From NCBI RefSeq assembly GCF_001552155.1, contig NZ_BCQQ01000012.1, positions 1-64,000 of the forward strand: a stretch of DNA of 64,000 nucleotides. The letters run 5' to 3'. The translations under genes and the position numbers were made by a program. Shown here in pieces: positions 18,630 to 25,717 of the stretch. How positions within the stretch are numbered: position 1 is the first letter of the stretch; the number at the start of each line of letters is the position of its first letter. Below the pieces are notes generated by a model. It was not told where the DNA came from, did no database searches, and worked only from the letters and a program-made list of their open reading frames with translations. The stretch is from Actinomadura formosensis NBRC 14204. GTDB taxonomy: Bacteria; Actinomycetota; Actinomycetes; Streptosporangiales; Streptosporangiaceae.

Positions 18630-18833
18630 ATGGCCGAAGGCACCGTGAAGTGGTTCAACGCCGAAAAGGGCTTCGGGTTCATCGCGCCCGACGGTGGTGG
18701 CCCCGACGTGTTCGTCCACTACTCGGCGATCACCACCAACGGGTACCGCAGCCTGGACGAGAACCAGCGCGTCGGCTTCGAGATCACGCAGGGCCAGAAG
18801 GGCCCGCAGGCCGAGGGCGTCTACCCGCTCTAG
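18630..18833 (+). CDS. Cold-shock protein, CspA family
   Basis: A 67-residue single cold-shock domain. [18 protein letters not shown] contains RNP1 (KGFGFI), and VFVHYSAI contains RNP2. It ends at EGVYPL, the full length of an actinobacterial Csp. It binds single-stranded RNA and DNA and acts as an RNA chaperone. The ATG at 18630 follows GAAAGGGGAAC. The long upstream leader suggests post-transcriptional control. A 23-bp tandem duplication covers its last codons and stop, and a strong hairpin follows. Confidence 0.96.
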   Translation: MAEGTVKWFNAEKGFGFIAPDGGGPDVFVHYSAITTNGYRSLDENQRVGFEITQGQKGPQAEGVYPL

Positions 18834-18869
18834 GTCTCACCTGAAGCCCGCTCTAGGTCTCACCTGAAG
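18824..18869. repeat. Exact 23-bp tandem duplication across the csp stop codon
   Basis: The sequence CCCGCTCTAGGTCTCACCTG plus AAG occurs twice in direct succession (18824-18846 and 18847-18869). The first copy holds the end of csp including its TAG. The unit is not a multiple of three, so the second copy lies entirely after the stop. Confidence 0.9.
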
Positions 18870-18876
18870 CGCAGCG

Positions 18877-18907
18877 AAGGCCGGGGACGCCCGTCGTCCC
18901 CGGCCTT
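18877..18907. terminator. Bidirectional terminator between csp and tetR
   Basis: A perfect 13-bp stem (AAGGCCGGGGACG with CGTCCCCGGCCTT) around a 5-nt loop. The left arm starts with AA and the right ends in TT, so it can serve both csp and the convergent tetR transcript. Confidence 0.8.
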
Positions 18908-18922
18908 ACGCGTCCCCGCAGT

Positions 18923-19597
18923 TCACCCGGCCGGGGCCTTCGGCAGGCGTTCGCCCGAGCGGAGCCGGTCCAGGCCGAGCCAGATGAACTCCACGGCCAT
19001 CTGCTCGGCGCGCTCGCGCGGCGTGTCGGGATGCTCCAGCCACCACGACACCATCGACAGCATCGACCCGTACATCAGCGGGACGAGCAGCCGCGCGCGC
19101 CGCTCGTTGACCTCCAGCGCGGCGGCCGACAGCGCCGGGTCGGCCCGGCGGCGGTGCAGCAGCAGGTCGGCGAACGCGGTGCCGAGCCGGTCGCGCAGCT
19201 CCCGCAGTTCCAACCCGACCTCCGGCTTGTCGAGATGCCGGACGACCAGCGCCCACGCGTCCGGCTCCTCGGTGGCGTAGTCGAACAGCACCCGGATCAT
19301 CGCCCGGATGCCGTCCGCCGAGCCGTGCGCGGCGAGCACCGCCGTGTTCAGCCGGGCCGTGAGCTCACCGACGATCGTCTCGGTGATCTCGGCGAACAGC
19401 TCCTCCTTGGACGCGAAGTGCTGGTACAGCAGCGCCTTGGACACCCGCGCCGCCGCCGCCACATGCTCCATCTGCGTCAGGTGGTAGCCGCGCCGGCCGA
19501 ACTCCTCCAGCGCCACCTGGAGCAACTGCTCGCGGCGCCGGGCGTGGGGCATCCGCCGCCGCGCGCCCGGCGCGGCCTCCCCCGTGCCGCCGGTCAT
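18923..19597 (-). CDS. TetR family transcriptional regulator
   Basis: A 224-residue repressor. The N-terminal helix-turn-helix ([20 protein letters not shown], then [20 protein letters not shown]) is followed by a helical ligand domain ending in [15 protein letters not shown] residues. It overlaps the acyl-CoA dehydrogenase stop by 4 nt (ATGA), so it is the second gene of that operon. The perfect GTAACTGAC/GTCAGTTAC dyad in front of the operon is its likely operator, giving autorepression together with the divergent SDR and quinone oxidoreductase genes. TetR proteins beside FadE-like genes often sense acyl-CoAs; that effector is inferred. Confidence 0.92.
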   Translation of the reverse strand: MTGGTGEAAPGARRRMPHARRREQLLQVALEEFGRRGYHLTQMEHVAAAARVSKALLYQHFASKEELFAEITETIVGELTARLNTAVLAAHGSADGIRAMIRVLFDYATEEPDAWALVVRHLDKPEVGLELRELRDRLGTAFADLLLHRRRADPALSAAALEVNERRARLLVPLMYGSMLSMVSWWLEHPDTPRERAEQMAVEFIWLGLDRLRSGERLPKAPAG

Positions 19598-20856
19598 TTG
19601 CCGAGGTACCGGCCCAGCTCGGCGCGGGCGACGGAGCGCACGTGCACCTCGTCCGGGCCGTCCGCGAGGCGCAGCGTGCGCAGGCCCGCCCACATCTCGG
19701 CCAGCGGGGTGTCGTCGCTGACCCCGGCGCCGCCGTGCACCTGGATCGCGCGGTCCACGACCTCCAGCGCGACGCGCGGCGCGATCACCTTGATCGCCGC
19801 GACCTCGGTCCTGGCCGCCCGCACGCCGTGCTCGTCGATCATCCAGGCCGCCTTGAGGGTGAGCAGCCGGGCCTGCTCGATCGCCATCCGCGACTCGGCG
19901 ATCTGCTGCCGGACGACGCCCTGCTTGGCCAGCGGCCCGCCGAACGCCACCCGGGACACCGCGCGCTCGCACATCAGCTCCAGCGCCCGCTCCGCCATCC
20001 CGAGCGCGCGCATGCAGTGGTGGATGCGGCCGGGCCCGAGCCGGGCCTGAGCGATCGCGAAGCCGCCGCCCTCCTCGCCGATGAGGTTCTCCACCGGGAC
20101 GCGGACGTCGGTGAACGTGATCTCGCAGTGGCCGTGCTGGTCCTGGTAGCCGAACACGGGCAGCGACCGGAGGACCTCCACGCCGGGCGTGTCGATCGGC
20201 ACCAGCACCATCGACTGCTGCCGGTACGGGTGCCCGTCCGGGTCGGTCGTGTTTTCTCCGACCCCCTGACGGGGGCCCGCCCCCAGCCTCCCCATCACGA
20301 TCATGATCTTGCAGCGGGGGTCGGCCGCGCCGCTCGTCCACCACTTGCGGCCGTTGATGACGTAGTGGTCGCCGTCCCGCTCGATGCGGGTGGAGATGTT
20401 GGTGGCGTCCGAGCTGGCGACGGCCGGCTCCGTCATCGCGAACCCGCTGCGCATCTCGCCGTTCAGCAGCGGCTTGAGCCACCGCTCCTTCTGCTCGGGC
20501 GTGCCGAACAGGTGCAGCACCTCCATGTTGCCGGTGTCGGGCGCCGCGCAGTTGGTGGCCTCGGGCGCCAGGTGGGGGGAGCGTCCCGTCAGCTCGGCGA
20601 GGGACGCGTAGTCGGTGACGGTGAGGCCGTGCGCCGGGTCCTCGGCGTCGGGGAGGAACAGGTTCCAGAGGCCGCGCTTGCGCGCCTCCACCTTGAGGTC
20701 CTCGACGACCTGGGGGACGTGGTGCTCGCGGCCCGCCGCGCGCAGCTCCGCCCGCTGGGCCGCGTAGACCGGCTCGGCGGGGTAGACGTGGGTGTCCATG
20801 AATTCCTGGAGGCGGCCGAGGTACTCCCGGGCCCGCTCGCTCAAACCGAAGTCCAT
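19594..20856 (-). CDS. Acyl-CoA dehydrogenase (FadE-like)
   Basis: A 420-residue flavoenzyme oxidising acyl-CoA to enoyl-Co[18 protein letters not shown] is the FAD/substrate signature, [11 protein letters not shown] the mid-domain and [21 protein letters not shown] the C-terminal signature with FAD contacts. The [15 protein letters not shown] region resembles the ACAD10/11-type subgroup. Between VMG and [12 protein letters not shown] there is an extra ~14-residue stretch ([14 protein letters not shown]) absent from the usual VMGKTDPD junction. Its DNA is an unusual C5/G5 palindromic patch (20248-20292), suggesting a small in-frame insertion. tetR overlaps its stop. Confidence 0.93.
   Translation of the reverse strand: MDFGLSERAREYLGRLQEFMDTHVYPAEPVYAAQRAELRAAGREHHVPQVVEDLKVEARKRGLWNLFLPDAEDPAHGLTVTDYASLAELTGRSPHLAPEATNCAAPDTGNMEVLHLFGTPEQKERWLKPLLNGEMRSGFAMTEPAVASSDATNISTRIERDGDHYVINGRKWWTSGAADPRCKIMIVMGRLGAGPRQGVGENTTDPDGHPYRQQSMVLVPIDTPGVEVLRSLPVFGYQDQHGHCEITFTDVRVPVENLIGEEGGGFAIAQARLGPGRIHHCMRALGMAERALELMCERAVSRVAFGGPLAKQGVVRQQIAESRMAIEQARLLTLKAAWMIDEHGVRAARTEVAAIKVIAPRVALEVVDRAIQVHGGAGVSDDTPLAEMWAGLRTLRLADGPDEVHVRSVARAELGRYLGK
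20262..20284. repeat. Palindromic G5/C5 patch inserted in the acyl-CoA dehydrogenase gene
   Basis: CCCCC-TGAC-GGGGG is followed at once by a further C-run, so G5 can pair to either side. It encodes most of a stretch missing from family members. On the minus strand it reads GGCTGGGGGCGGGCCCCC; a related GGCTGGGGGC-loop-CCCCCAG hairpin occurs at 38771-38789. Confidence 0.5.
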
Positions 20857-20865
20857 TCCGCTAGA

Positions 20866-20885
20866 GTAACTGACGAGTCAGTTAC
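20866..20885. promoter_or_regulatory. Perfect palindrome, probable TetR operator
   Basis: GTAACTGAC and GTCAGTTAC form perfect 9-bp arms around GA in the 46-bp gap between the divergent acyl-CoA dehydrogenase and SDR genes. The start codons lie only 9 and 17 nt away, so binding would occlude both promoters. Confidence 0.8.
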
Positions 20886-20902
20886 TTCGGGAGGGAGCCC
20901 CC

Positions 20903-21649
20903 ATGACGGCCTTCGACGGCACCGGCAAGGTCGCGCTGATCACGGGCGGATCCAACGGCATCGGGGCCGCGGTGGCGCGCCGGCTGGCCCGCGCGGGCAC
21001 CCGGGTCGTCCTCGCCGACGTCGACGTGGACGCCGGCACCGAACTCGCGAAGCGGCTGGACGGGGTGTTCGTCCGCTGCGACGTCCGCGAGCCCGCCGAC
21101 AGCGAGGCCGCCGTCGCCGCCGCCGTCGAGCACTTCGGCGGCCTGGACGTCGTGTTCCTCAACGCCGGCGTCGCCGGCGGCGGGGGAGTGGGGGACGACT
21201 TCGACCTCGCCGCATACCGGCGTGCCATGGGCATCAACTTCGACGGCGTCGTGTTCGGCGCACACGCCGCGCTGCCCGCGCTGCGCGCCCGCGGCGGCGG
21301 CGACATCATCGCCACCGCCAGCATGGCGGGGCTCACCGCCACGCCGTTCGACCCCATCTACGGCGCCAACAAGGCGGCCGTCGTCGCACTCGTCCGCGCC
21401 CTCGGCCCCGCCTTCGCGGGGGAGGGCATCCGGGTGAACGCCCTGTGCCCCTCATTCGCCGACACCGACATCCTCATCCCGTTGAAGGGGCATCTTCAGG
21501 AGACCGGCTTCCCGATCCTGAACCTGGACGACGTCGTCGAGGCGTTCATGCGGATTCTGGGCGCCGACGGCGTGGGCGAGGCGTGGTACGTGGTGCCGGG
21601 CCGCCCCGCCGAGCCGTTCACGTTCCGTGGCGTCCCAGGGCCCCGCTGA
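20903..21649 (+). CDS. Short-chain dehydrogenase/reductase
   Basis: A 248-residue classical SDR. NAD-binding ITGGSNGIGAAVARRLA sits at the N-terminus, FLNAGVAGGGG is the NNAG-equivalent, catalytic Ser lies in IIATASMAGL, and YGANKAAVVALVRAL gives the YxxxK pair. Acidic LADVDVD after the second strand suggests preference for NAD(H). It is first of a two-gene unit with the quinone oxidoreductase 28 bp downstream and is divergent from the FadE-like/tetR operon over a shared palindrome. A role in fatty acid or alcohol oxidation along with FadE is likely, but the substrate is not known. Confidence 0.9.
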   Translation: MTAFDGTGKVALITGGSNGIGAAVARRLARAGTRVVLADVDVDAGTELAKRLDGVFVRCDVREPADSEAAVAAAVEHFGGLDVVFLNAGVAGGGGVGDDFDLAAYRRAMGINFDGVVFGAHAALPALRARGGGDIIATASMAGLTATPFDPIYGANKAAVVALVRALGPAFAGEGIRVNALCPSFADTDILIPLKGHLQETGFPILNLDDVVEAFMRILGADGVGEAWYVVPGRPAEPFTFRGVPGPR

Positions 21650-21677
21650 ACGTCCGCCCGAGACCGACAGGAGAAAC

Positions 21678-22634
21678 ATGCGCGCGATCCAGATCACCGA
21701 ATTCGGCGGGCCCGAGGTCCTGAACGTCACCGAGCTGCCCGAGCCGTCCGCGGGGCCGGGGCACCTGCTCATCGACGTCTCGCGGGCCGGGATCAACTAC
21801 GCCGACACCCACCAGGCCGAGAACAGCTACCTGGCGGCGTCCACGCTGCCGATGGTGCCGGGCGGCGAGGTCGTCGGCACCACCGCGGACGGCCGCCGCG
21901 TCGTCGCGCTCGTCGGCACCGGCGGCTACGCCGAGAAGGCCGTCGCGCCCGAGGCGCTGGCCTGGGACGTCCCGGACGCCATCGACGACGTCACCGCGCT
22001 CGGCATGATCGTCCAGGGCGCGTCCGCGTGGGTGCTGCTGCGCCGCAGCGTCCACCTGGAGCCGGGCGAGTCCGTCGTCGTGCACGCCGCCGCGGGCGGG
22101 GTCGGGACGCTCGCCGTCCAGCTCGCCAAGGCGTGGGGCGCCGGGCGGGTCATCGCCACCGCCTCGTCGGCGGGCAAGCGCGCCCTCGCCCTCGAACTCG
22201 GCGCCGACGTCGCGATCGACGCGAACGAGCCCGACCTCACCGGCGCGCTGATCGAGGCCAACGGCGGCAAGCGCGTCGACGTCGTGCTGGAGATGACCGG
22301 CGGGACGGTCACCGACCAGAGCCTGCGCGCCCTCGCCCCGTTCGGGCGGCTCGCCTTCTATGGGATGGCGTCGCGCAAGGAGCCGTCGCCCATCCGGCCC
22401 GCCACGCTGATGGCGCACTCCACCACGATCGCGGGCATGTGGCTGGCGCACGTCTTCCAGCTTCCCGGCGACGTGATGCGCACGGCGCTGGACGAGCTGT
22501 TCGGCCTCGCCGCGGACGGGCGGCTCCGCGTCGTCGCCGGCGGCGAGTACGGCCTCACCGAAGTCAGGCGCGCCCATGAGGACCTGCGGGCCCGCCGGAC
22601 GGCGGGCAAGCTCGTCCTCGACCCGTCCCGCTAA
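21678..22634 (+). CDS. Zinc-independent NADPH:quinone oxidoreductase family protein
   Basis: A 318-residue medium-chain dehydrogenase/reductase. The N-terminal GroES-like domain (MRAIQITEFGGPEVLNVTEL) and Rossmann domain (VVVHAAAGGVGTLAVQLAKA) match the quinone oxidoreductase group; the zinc ligands of alcohol dehydrogenases are absent. It would reduce quinones or enones with NADPH. The ATG at 21678 follows CAGGAGAAAC. It is probably cotranscribed with the SDR under the TetR palindrome. The stop overlaps the convergent response regulator gene by 4 bp. Confidence 0.9.
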   Translation: MRAIQITEFGGPEVLNVTELPEPSAGPGHLLIDVSRAGINYADTHQAENSYLAASTLPMVPGGEVVGTTADGRRVVALVGTGGYAEKAVAPEALAWDVPDAIDDVTALGMIVQGASAWVLLRRSVHLEPGESVVVHAAAGGVGTLAVQLAKAWGAGRVIATASSAGKRALALELGADVAIDANEPDLTGALIEANGGKRVDVVLEMTGGTVTDQSLRALAPFGRLAFYGMASRKEPSPIRPATLMAHSTTIAGMWLAHVFQLPGDVMRTALDELFGLAADGRLRVVAGGEYGLTEVRRAHEDLRARRTAGKLVLDPSR

Positions 22635-23305
22635 CCCACGAGCCCGTTCTCGTAGGCGTAGACGACGGCCTGCGTGCGGTCACGAAGCGCCAGCTTGGTC
22701 AGCACGTGCCCGACATGCGTCTTGATCGTCTGCTCGGCCAGGACCAGCTCGGCGGCGATCTCGGCGTTGGACAGGCCGCGCGCGATGAGCCGCAGCACGT
22801 CCAGCTCGCGCGGCGTCAGCCCGGCGGTCGCCTTCGGGCTCGGCCGCTGGTGCCGGCGCCGCCGCGCGAAGTCGCCGATCAGCCGGCGGGTGATGGACGG
22901 GGCGAGCAGCGCGTCGCCCGCCGCCACCACCCGGACGCCGGTCACCAGGTCCGCCGCCGAGGCGTCCTTCAGCAGGAACCCGCTGGCGCCCGCGCCGAGC
23001 GCCTCGTAGACGTACTCGTCCAGGTCGAACGTGGTGAGCATGAGCACCTTCGGCCGCGCCCCGGCCGGGTCGGCGTCCGGATCGGGCTCGCCGGCCAGCT
23101 CGGCGGTGGCGGCGAGCCCGTCCATCTCCGGCATCCGGATGTCCATCACGATCACGTCGGGGTCGAGCCGGCGGGCCATCTCCACCGCCTCGCGGCCGTT
23201 GCCCGCCTGCCCGATGACCTCGATGTCCGGATCGGAGGACAGCAGCGCCGCGAGCCCGTCGCGGATCATCACCTGGTCGTCGGCGATCAGCACCCGAATC
23301 GTCAC
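22631..23305 (-). CDS. NarL/LuxR-type response regulator
   Basis: A 224-residue regulator. The receiver domain starts RVLIADDQVMIRDGL, with the phospho-accepting Asp in DVIVMDIRMPEMDG and Lys in GFLLKDAS. The C-terminal GerE helix-turn-helix is LTPRELDVLRLIARGLSNAE followed by LAEQTIKTHVGHVLTKL. An insertion of Asp/Pro-rich residues (GEPDPDADPAG) lies in a receiver loop. GTG 23305 is chosen because translation then begins at the receiver strand. It lies 25 bp downstream of its sensor kinase and is cotranscribed; target genes are not evident. Confidence 0.93.
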   Translation of the reverse strand: MTIRVLIADDQVMIRDGLAALLSSDPDIEVIGQAGNGREAVEMARRLDPDVIVMDIRMPEMDGLAATAELAGEPDPDADPAGARPKVLMLTTFDLDEYVYEALGAGASGFLLKDASAADLVTGVRVVAAGDALLAPSITRRLIGDFARRRRHQRPSPKATAGLTPRELDVLRLIARGLSNAEIAAELVLAEQTIKTHVGHVLTKLALRDRTQAVVYAYENGLVG

Positions 23306-23330
23306 GACGCCAACCCTACGGGCCCGAAGA

Positions 23331-24584
23331 TCAGTCCGGGTCCCCGTAGGGCAGCTCGGCCGCCACCGACCAGCCGGCGCCGTCCCGCGGGCCGGCGTCC
23401 AGGCGCCCGCCCAGCATCGTGACCCGCTCGCGCATCCCGACCAGGCCGTGCCCGCCGCCCCGCGACTCCTGCGGCGCGCCGCGGGCGCCGTCGTCGGTGA
23501 CCGACACGGCGAGGGCGTCGGCACCGTACTTCACCTCGACGTGCACCTGCGAGCCCGGCGCGTACCGGGCCGCGTTGCTCAGCGACTCCTGCACGATCCG
23601 GTAGGCCGACAGGTCCACCCCGGCGTTCAGCGGACGCGGCATGCCGACCACGGCGGCCGCGACCGACAGCCCGGCACGGCGGGCCGCGGCGATCAGGTCG
23701 TCCAGCCGGTCCAGGCCGGGCTGCGGGGCCCGCTCGGCGCCCTCGTCGTCGGACCGCAGCAGCCCCACGACGCGGCGCGTCTCGGTGAGCGCCTCGCGCG
23801 CCGCGTCCCGCACCACCCCGAACGTCTGCTTCGCGGCGTCCGGCAGGTCGGGGATCTTGTAGGGGGCGGCCTCCGCCTGCATCGCGATCACCGACATGTG
23901 GTGCGCGACCACGTCGTGCAGCTCGCGGGCGATGCGGGCCCGCTCCTCCAGCACCGCCTGCCGGGCCAGGTCCCGCCGGTGCTGCTCCTCGCGCCGGCGC
24001 AGCTCCTCCACCGCCGAGTGCCGCCCGCCCACCGCGTCGCCGAACGTCAGCGCGACCCCGGCGATCCCCGTGAGGATCATCGCGAACCAGCTGGGCATGC
24101 CGAACAGCACCGCGGGCGCCAGCACCCCGGCGACCGTGACCGCGCCCACCCCGACGGTGGTCTGCCGGTCCGCGCCGACCCCGGTGAAGAACAGGATCAC
24201 GACCAGGGCCAGGATCGCGGTGACCGGCCACGGCATGAAGCCCGCGCCGTGCCGGACGAAGACCGTCAGCAGCAGGCCGGCCGTCGCGAACCGCCAGGCG
24301 GCGAGCGGCCACCGGACCGCGAAGATCAGCGGTGCCGCCTGCAGCACGCCGAGCGGCGCGGCCAGCCCCGGCTTGACGTGGTACACCTCGATCGCGATCG
24401 CGATCGACCCCCCGGTGAAGCCGATCGTCATCCCGGCGAGCAGCAGCAGGAGCGGCAGCCGCAGCGCCAGGCGCCGGGGGAGCAGCGTGACGGCCGGGCC
24501 GTCCCGGCCGGACAGGAGCGCGGAGCGGACGCCGGCGAGCAGCCGGGCGCGGCCCGCGGACGCGGAGGGGTCTGGTTCGTTCAT
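23331..24584 (-). CDS. Membrane sensor histidine kinase (HisKA_3 type)
   Basis: A 417-residue kinase partnered with the adjacent NarL-type regulator. About six hydrophobic segments lie in residues 45-190 (LPLLLLLAGMTIGFTGGSIA through FAMILTGIAGVALTFGDA). The dimerisation/phosphoacceptor motif is ERARIARELHDVVAHHMSVI, with His in ELHDVVAHH. The ATPase region contains DLSAYRIVQESLSNAARYAP (N box) and GHGLVGMRERV (G box). The N-terminal membrane block has no large extracellular loop, so it may sense a membrane or envelope signal. The ATG at 24584 begins MNEPDPSASAG; longer in-frame starts lack support. Confidence 0.92.
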   Translation of the reverse strand: MNEPDPSASAGRARLLAGVRSALLSGRDGPAVTLLPRRLALRLPLLLLLAGMTIGFTGGSIAIAIEVYHVKPGLAAPLGVLQAAPLIFAVRWPLAAWRFATAGLLLTVFVRHGAGFMPWPVTAILALVVILFFTGVGADRQTTVGVGAVTVAGVLAPAVLFGMPSWFAMILTGIAGVALTFGDAVGGRHSAVEELRRREEQHRRDLARQAVLEERARIARELHDVVAHHMSVIAMQAEAAPYKIPDLPDAAKQTFGVVRDAAREALTETRRVVGLLRSDDEGAERAPQPGLDRLDDLIAAARRAGLSVAAAVVGMPRPLNAGVDLSAYRIVQESLSNAARYAPGSQVHVEVKYGADALAVSVTDDGARGAPQESRGGGHGLVGMRERVTMLGGRLDAGPRDGAGWSVAAELPYGDPD

Positions 24585-24744
24585 TGACTCGGAGCCTAGA
24601 ACCCGCGGCCCCCGGTGGCCTGACCCCGCGGAGGGAGATCCGACCCGCCTCTCGGGTATCACCCGCTGAGCAGCGCGTTCCCGCCGGCCGGCTGACGTGC
24701 GGACGATCTTGCGTGCGGCCGGGGTTGCGGCGGAGACTGCAAGA

Positions 24745-25377
24745 ATGACCGATTTCAGCCATCCGATCTTCGCCCGGCTCTATCCGCGGCTGGACGCGGC
24801 CTGCGCCAGGGCGGGCGGGGACGCGCACCGCGCCGAGCTGCTCGCCGGGGCGTCCGGCCGGGTGCTGGAGGTGGGAGCCGGATACGGGGCCAACTTCCCG
24901 CACTACCCGGCCGAAGTCACCGAGGTCGTCGCGCTCGAACCCGAGCCGCGGCTGCGCGCGAAGGCCGGGCACGCCGCCGGCCGCGCGCCCGTCCCGGTCA
25001 CCGTGCGTCCCGGCGTCGCCGAGGACCTCGATGCGGACGACGCCTCGTTCGACGTGGCGGTGGCCTCGCTCGTGCTGTGCTCGGTGCGCGACCCCGCGCG
25101 GGCCCTGGCCGAGCTGAGGCGCGTCCTCAAACCGGGCGGCGAGCTGCGCTACTACGAGCACGTCAGGGGGACGACACCGGGGAAGCGGCGGCTGCAGCGG
25201 TACGCCGACGTGCTGTGGCCGTACTTCGCCGCCGGCTGCCACGTGTCCCGTCCGACGAGCGAGCTGATCGCCGGCTCGGGCTTCACCGTCCGGGACGAGC
25301 GGCGCTTCGACTTCCCGGACTCCGGCCCGGGCAATCCCGCCTCACCGCACGTCCTCGGAATCGCCATCCGCGACTGA
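24745..25377 (+). CDS. Class I SAM-dependent methyltransferase
   Basis: A 210-residue methyltransferase. Motif I is RVLEVGAGYGANFPHYP, the acidic SAM contact is in VVALEPEPRLR, motif post-I VRPGVAEDLDADDASFDVAV, and motif III LRRVLKPGGELRYYEHV. This is the Methyltransf_11 type, close to proteins annotated as UbiE-like or phosphatidylethanolamine N-methyltransferase-like; the acceptor is unknown. The ATG at 24745 is taken because MTDFSHPIFARLYPRL matches the usual start, though no strong ribosome site is seen. It is divergent from the two-component genes and ends 99 bp before the thrS leader peptide. Confidence 0.88.
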   Translation: MTDFSHPIFARLYPRLDAACARAGGDAHRAELLAGASGRVLEVGAGYGANFPHYPAEVTEVVALEPEPRLRAKAGHAAGRAPVPVTVRPGVAEDLDADDASFDVAVASLVLCSVRDPARALAELRRVLKPGGELRYYEHVRGTTPGKRRLQRYADVLWPYFAAGCHVSRPTSELIAGSGFTVRDERRFDFPDSGPGNPASPHVLGIAIRD

Positions 25378-25414
25378 GCAACGGCAAGATCCCGCATAAA
25401 GGTCCGTCTCGCGC

Positions 25415-25449
25415 ATGACCGTGCCCCGCCGCGTATGAGCGTGCCCCGC
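25415..25449. repeat. 15-bp direct repeat upstream of the thrS leader
   Basis: ATGACCGTGCCCCGC (25415-25429) and ATGAGCGTGCCCCGC (25435-25449) differ at one base and are spaced 20 bp apart, two helical turns. The second copy lies in the -35 region of the proposed thrS leader promoter, so it might bind a regulator. No known protein motif recognised. Confidence 0.5.
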
Positions 25450-25464
25450 GCCGCGGCCGTCGGT

Positions 25465-25476
25465 TACAGTGGTGTC
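25465..25476 (+). promoter_or_regulatory. -10 element of the thrS leader transcript
   Basis: TACAGT at 25465-25470 lies 6 nt before an ATG, the arrangement of a leaderless actinobacterial transcript. No good -35 is present. The start point would be at or next to base 25477. Confidence 0.5.
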
Positions 25477-25542
25477 ATGCCGTACGTTTTCGTCGAGACG
25501 ACGACGCCGGGACACTCCCGGCGCGGCGGCGGCATGCCCTGA
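25477..25542 (+). CDS. Putative thrS leader peptide with three consecutive Thr codons
   Basis: A 21-residue frame, [20 protein letters not shown] plus a final P, with ACG-ACG-ACG at 25498-25506. It begins at the predicted transcription start and ends 7 nt before a strong terminator hairpin that precedes the threonyl-tRNA synthetase gene. A 7-bp hairpin (25506-25522) begins at the last Thr codon. This is the layout of ribosome-mediated attenuation: stalling on Thr codons when charged tRNA-Thr is low would free the right arm for antitermination. The peptide itself is probably not functional. Prediction from sequence only. Confidence 0.65.
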   Translation: MPYVFVETTTPGHSRRGGGMP

Positions 25543-25592
25543 CATGTACGCGGAAGGGCCCCGGGAGCGATCCCCGGGGCCCTTCCGCTTTT
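25506..25592 (+). promoter_or_regulatory. Predicted attenuator of thrS
   Basis: Three mutually exclusive pairings can be drawn. Hairpin 1 is GCCGGGA (25506-25512) with TCCCGGC (25516-25522). The antiterminator is CTCCCGG (25515-25521) with CCGGGAG (25561-25567). The terminator is a 16-bp stem, 25550-25565 with 25573-25588, followed by TTTT. The antiterminator uses part of hairpin 1 and part of the terminator's left arm, as in classical amino-acid attenuators. Confidence 0.6.
25550..25592 (+). terminator. Intrinsic terminator in the thrS leader
   Basis: GCGGAAGGGCCCCGGG pairs perfectly (16 bp) with CCCGGGGCCCTTCCGC across a 7-nt loop and is followed by TTTT. It is the most canonical rho-independent terminator in the window, and it lies upstream of thrS instead of after a gene, which is why attenuation is proposed. 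Confidence 0.85.
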
Positions 25593-25717
25593 CCGGGGAT
25601 CGCCCTGGGGCCTCCAGGACGAGAGGAGCGCCCATGGCGCCGGCAGCCTCCGGGGGCCACCCCGACTCGATAGCATCGGAACCCACTGATCCCAGTCCAC
25701 CATCGCGAGGAGTACCC

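Noticed and set aside
25469..25717. Extension of ThrRS by up to 83 residues upstream
   Set aside because: The extra residues are not part of the TGS domain and would run through the terminator hairpin. Only the ATG at 25634 remains a realistic alternative.
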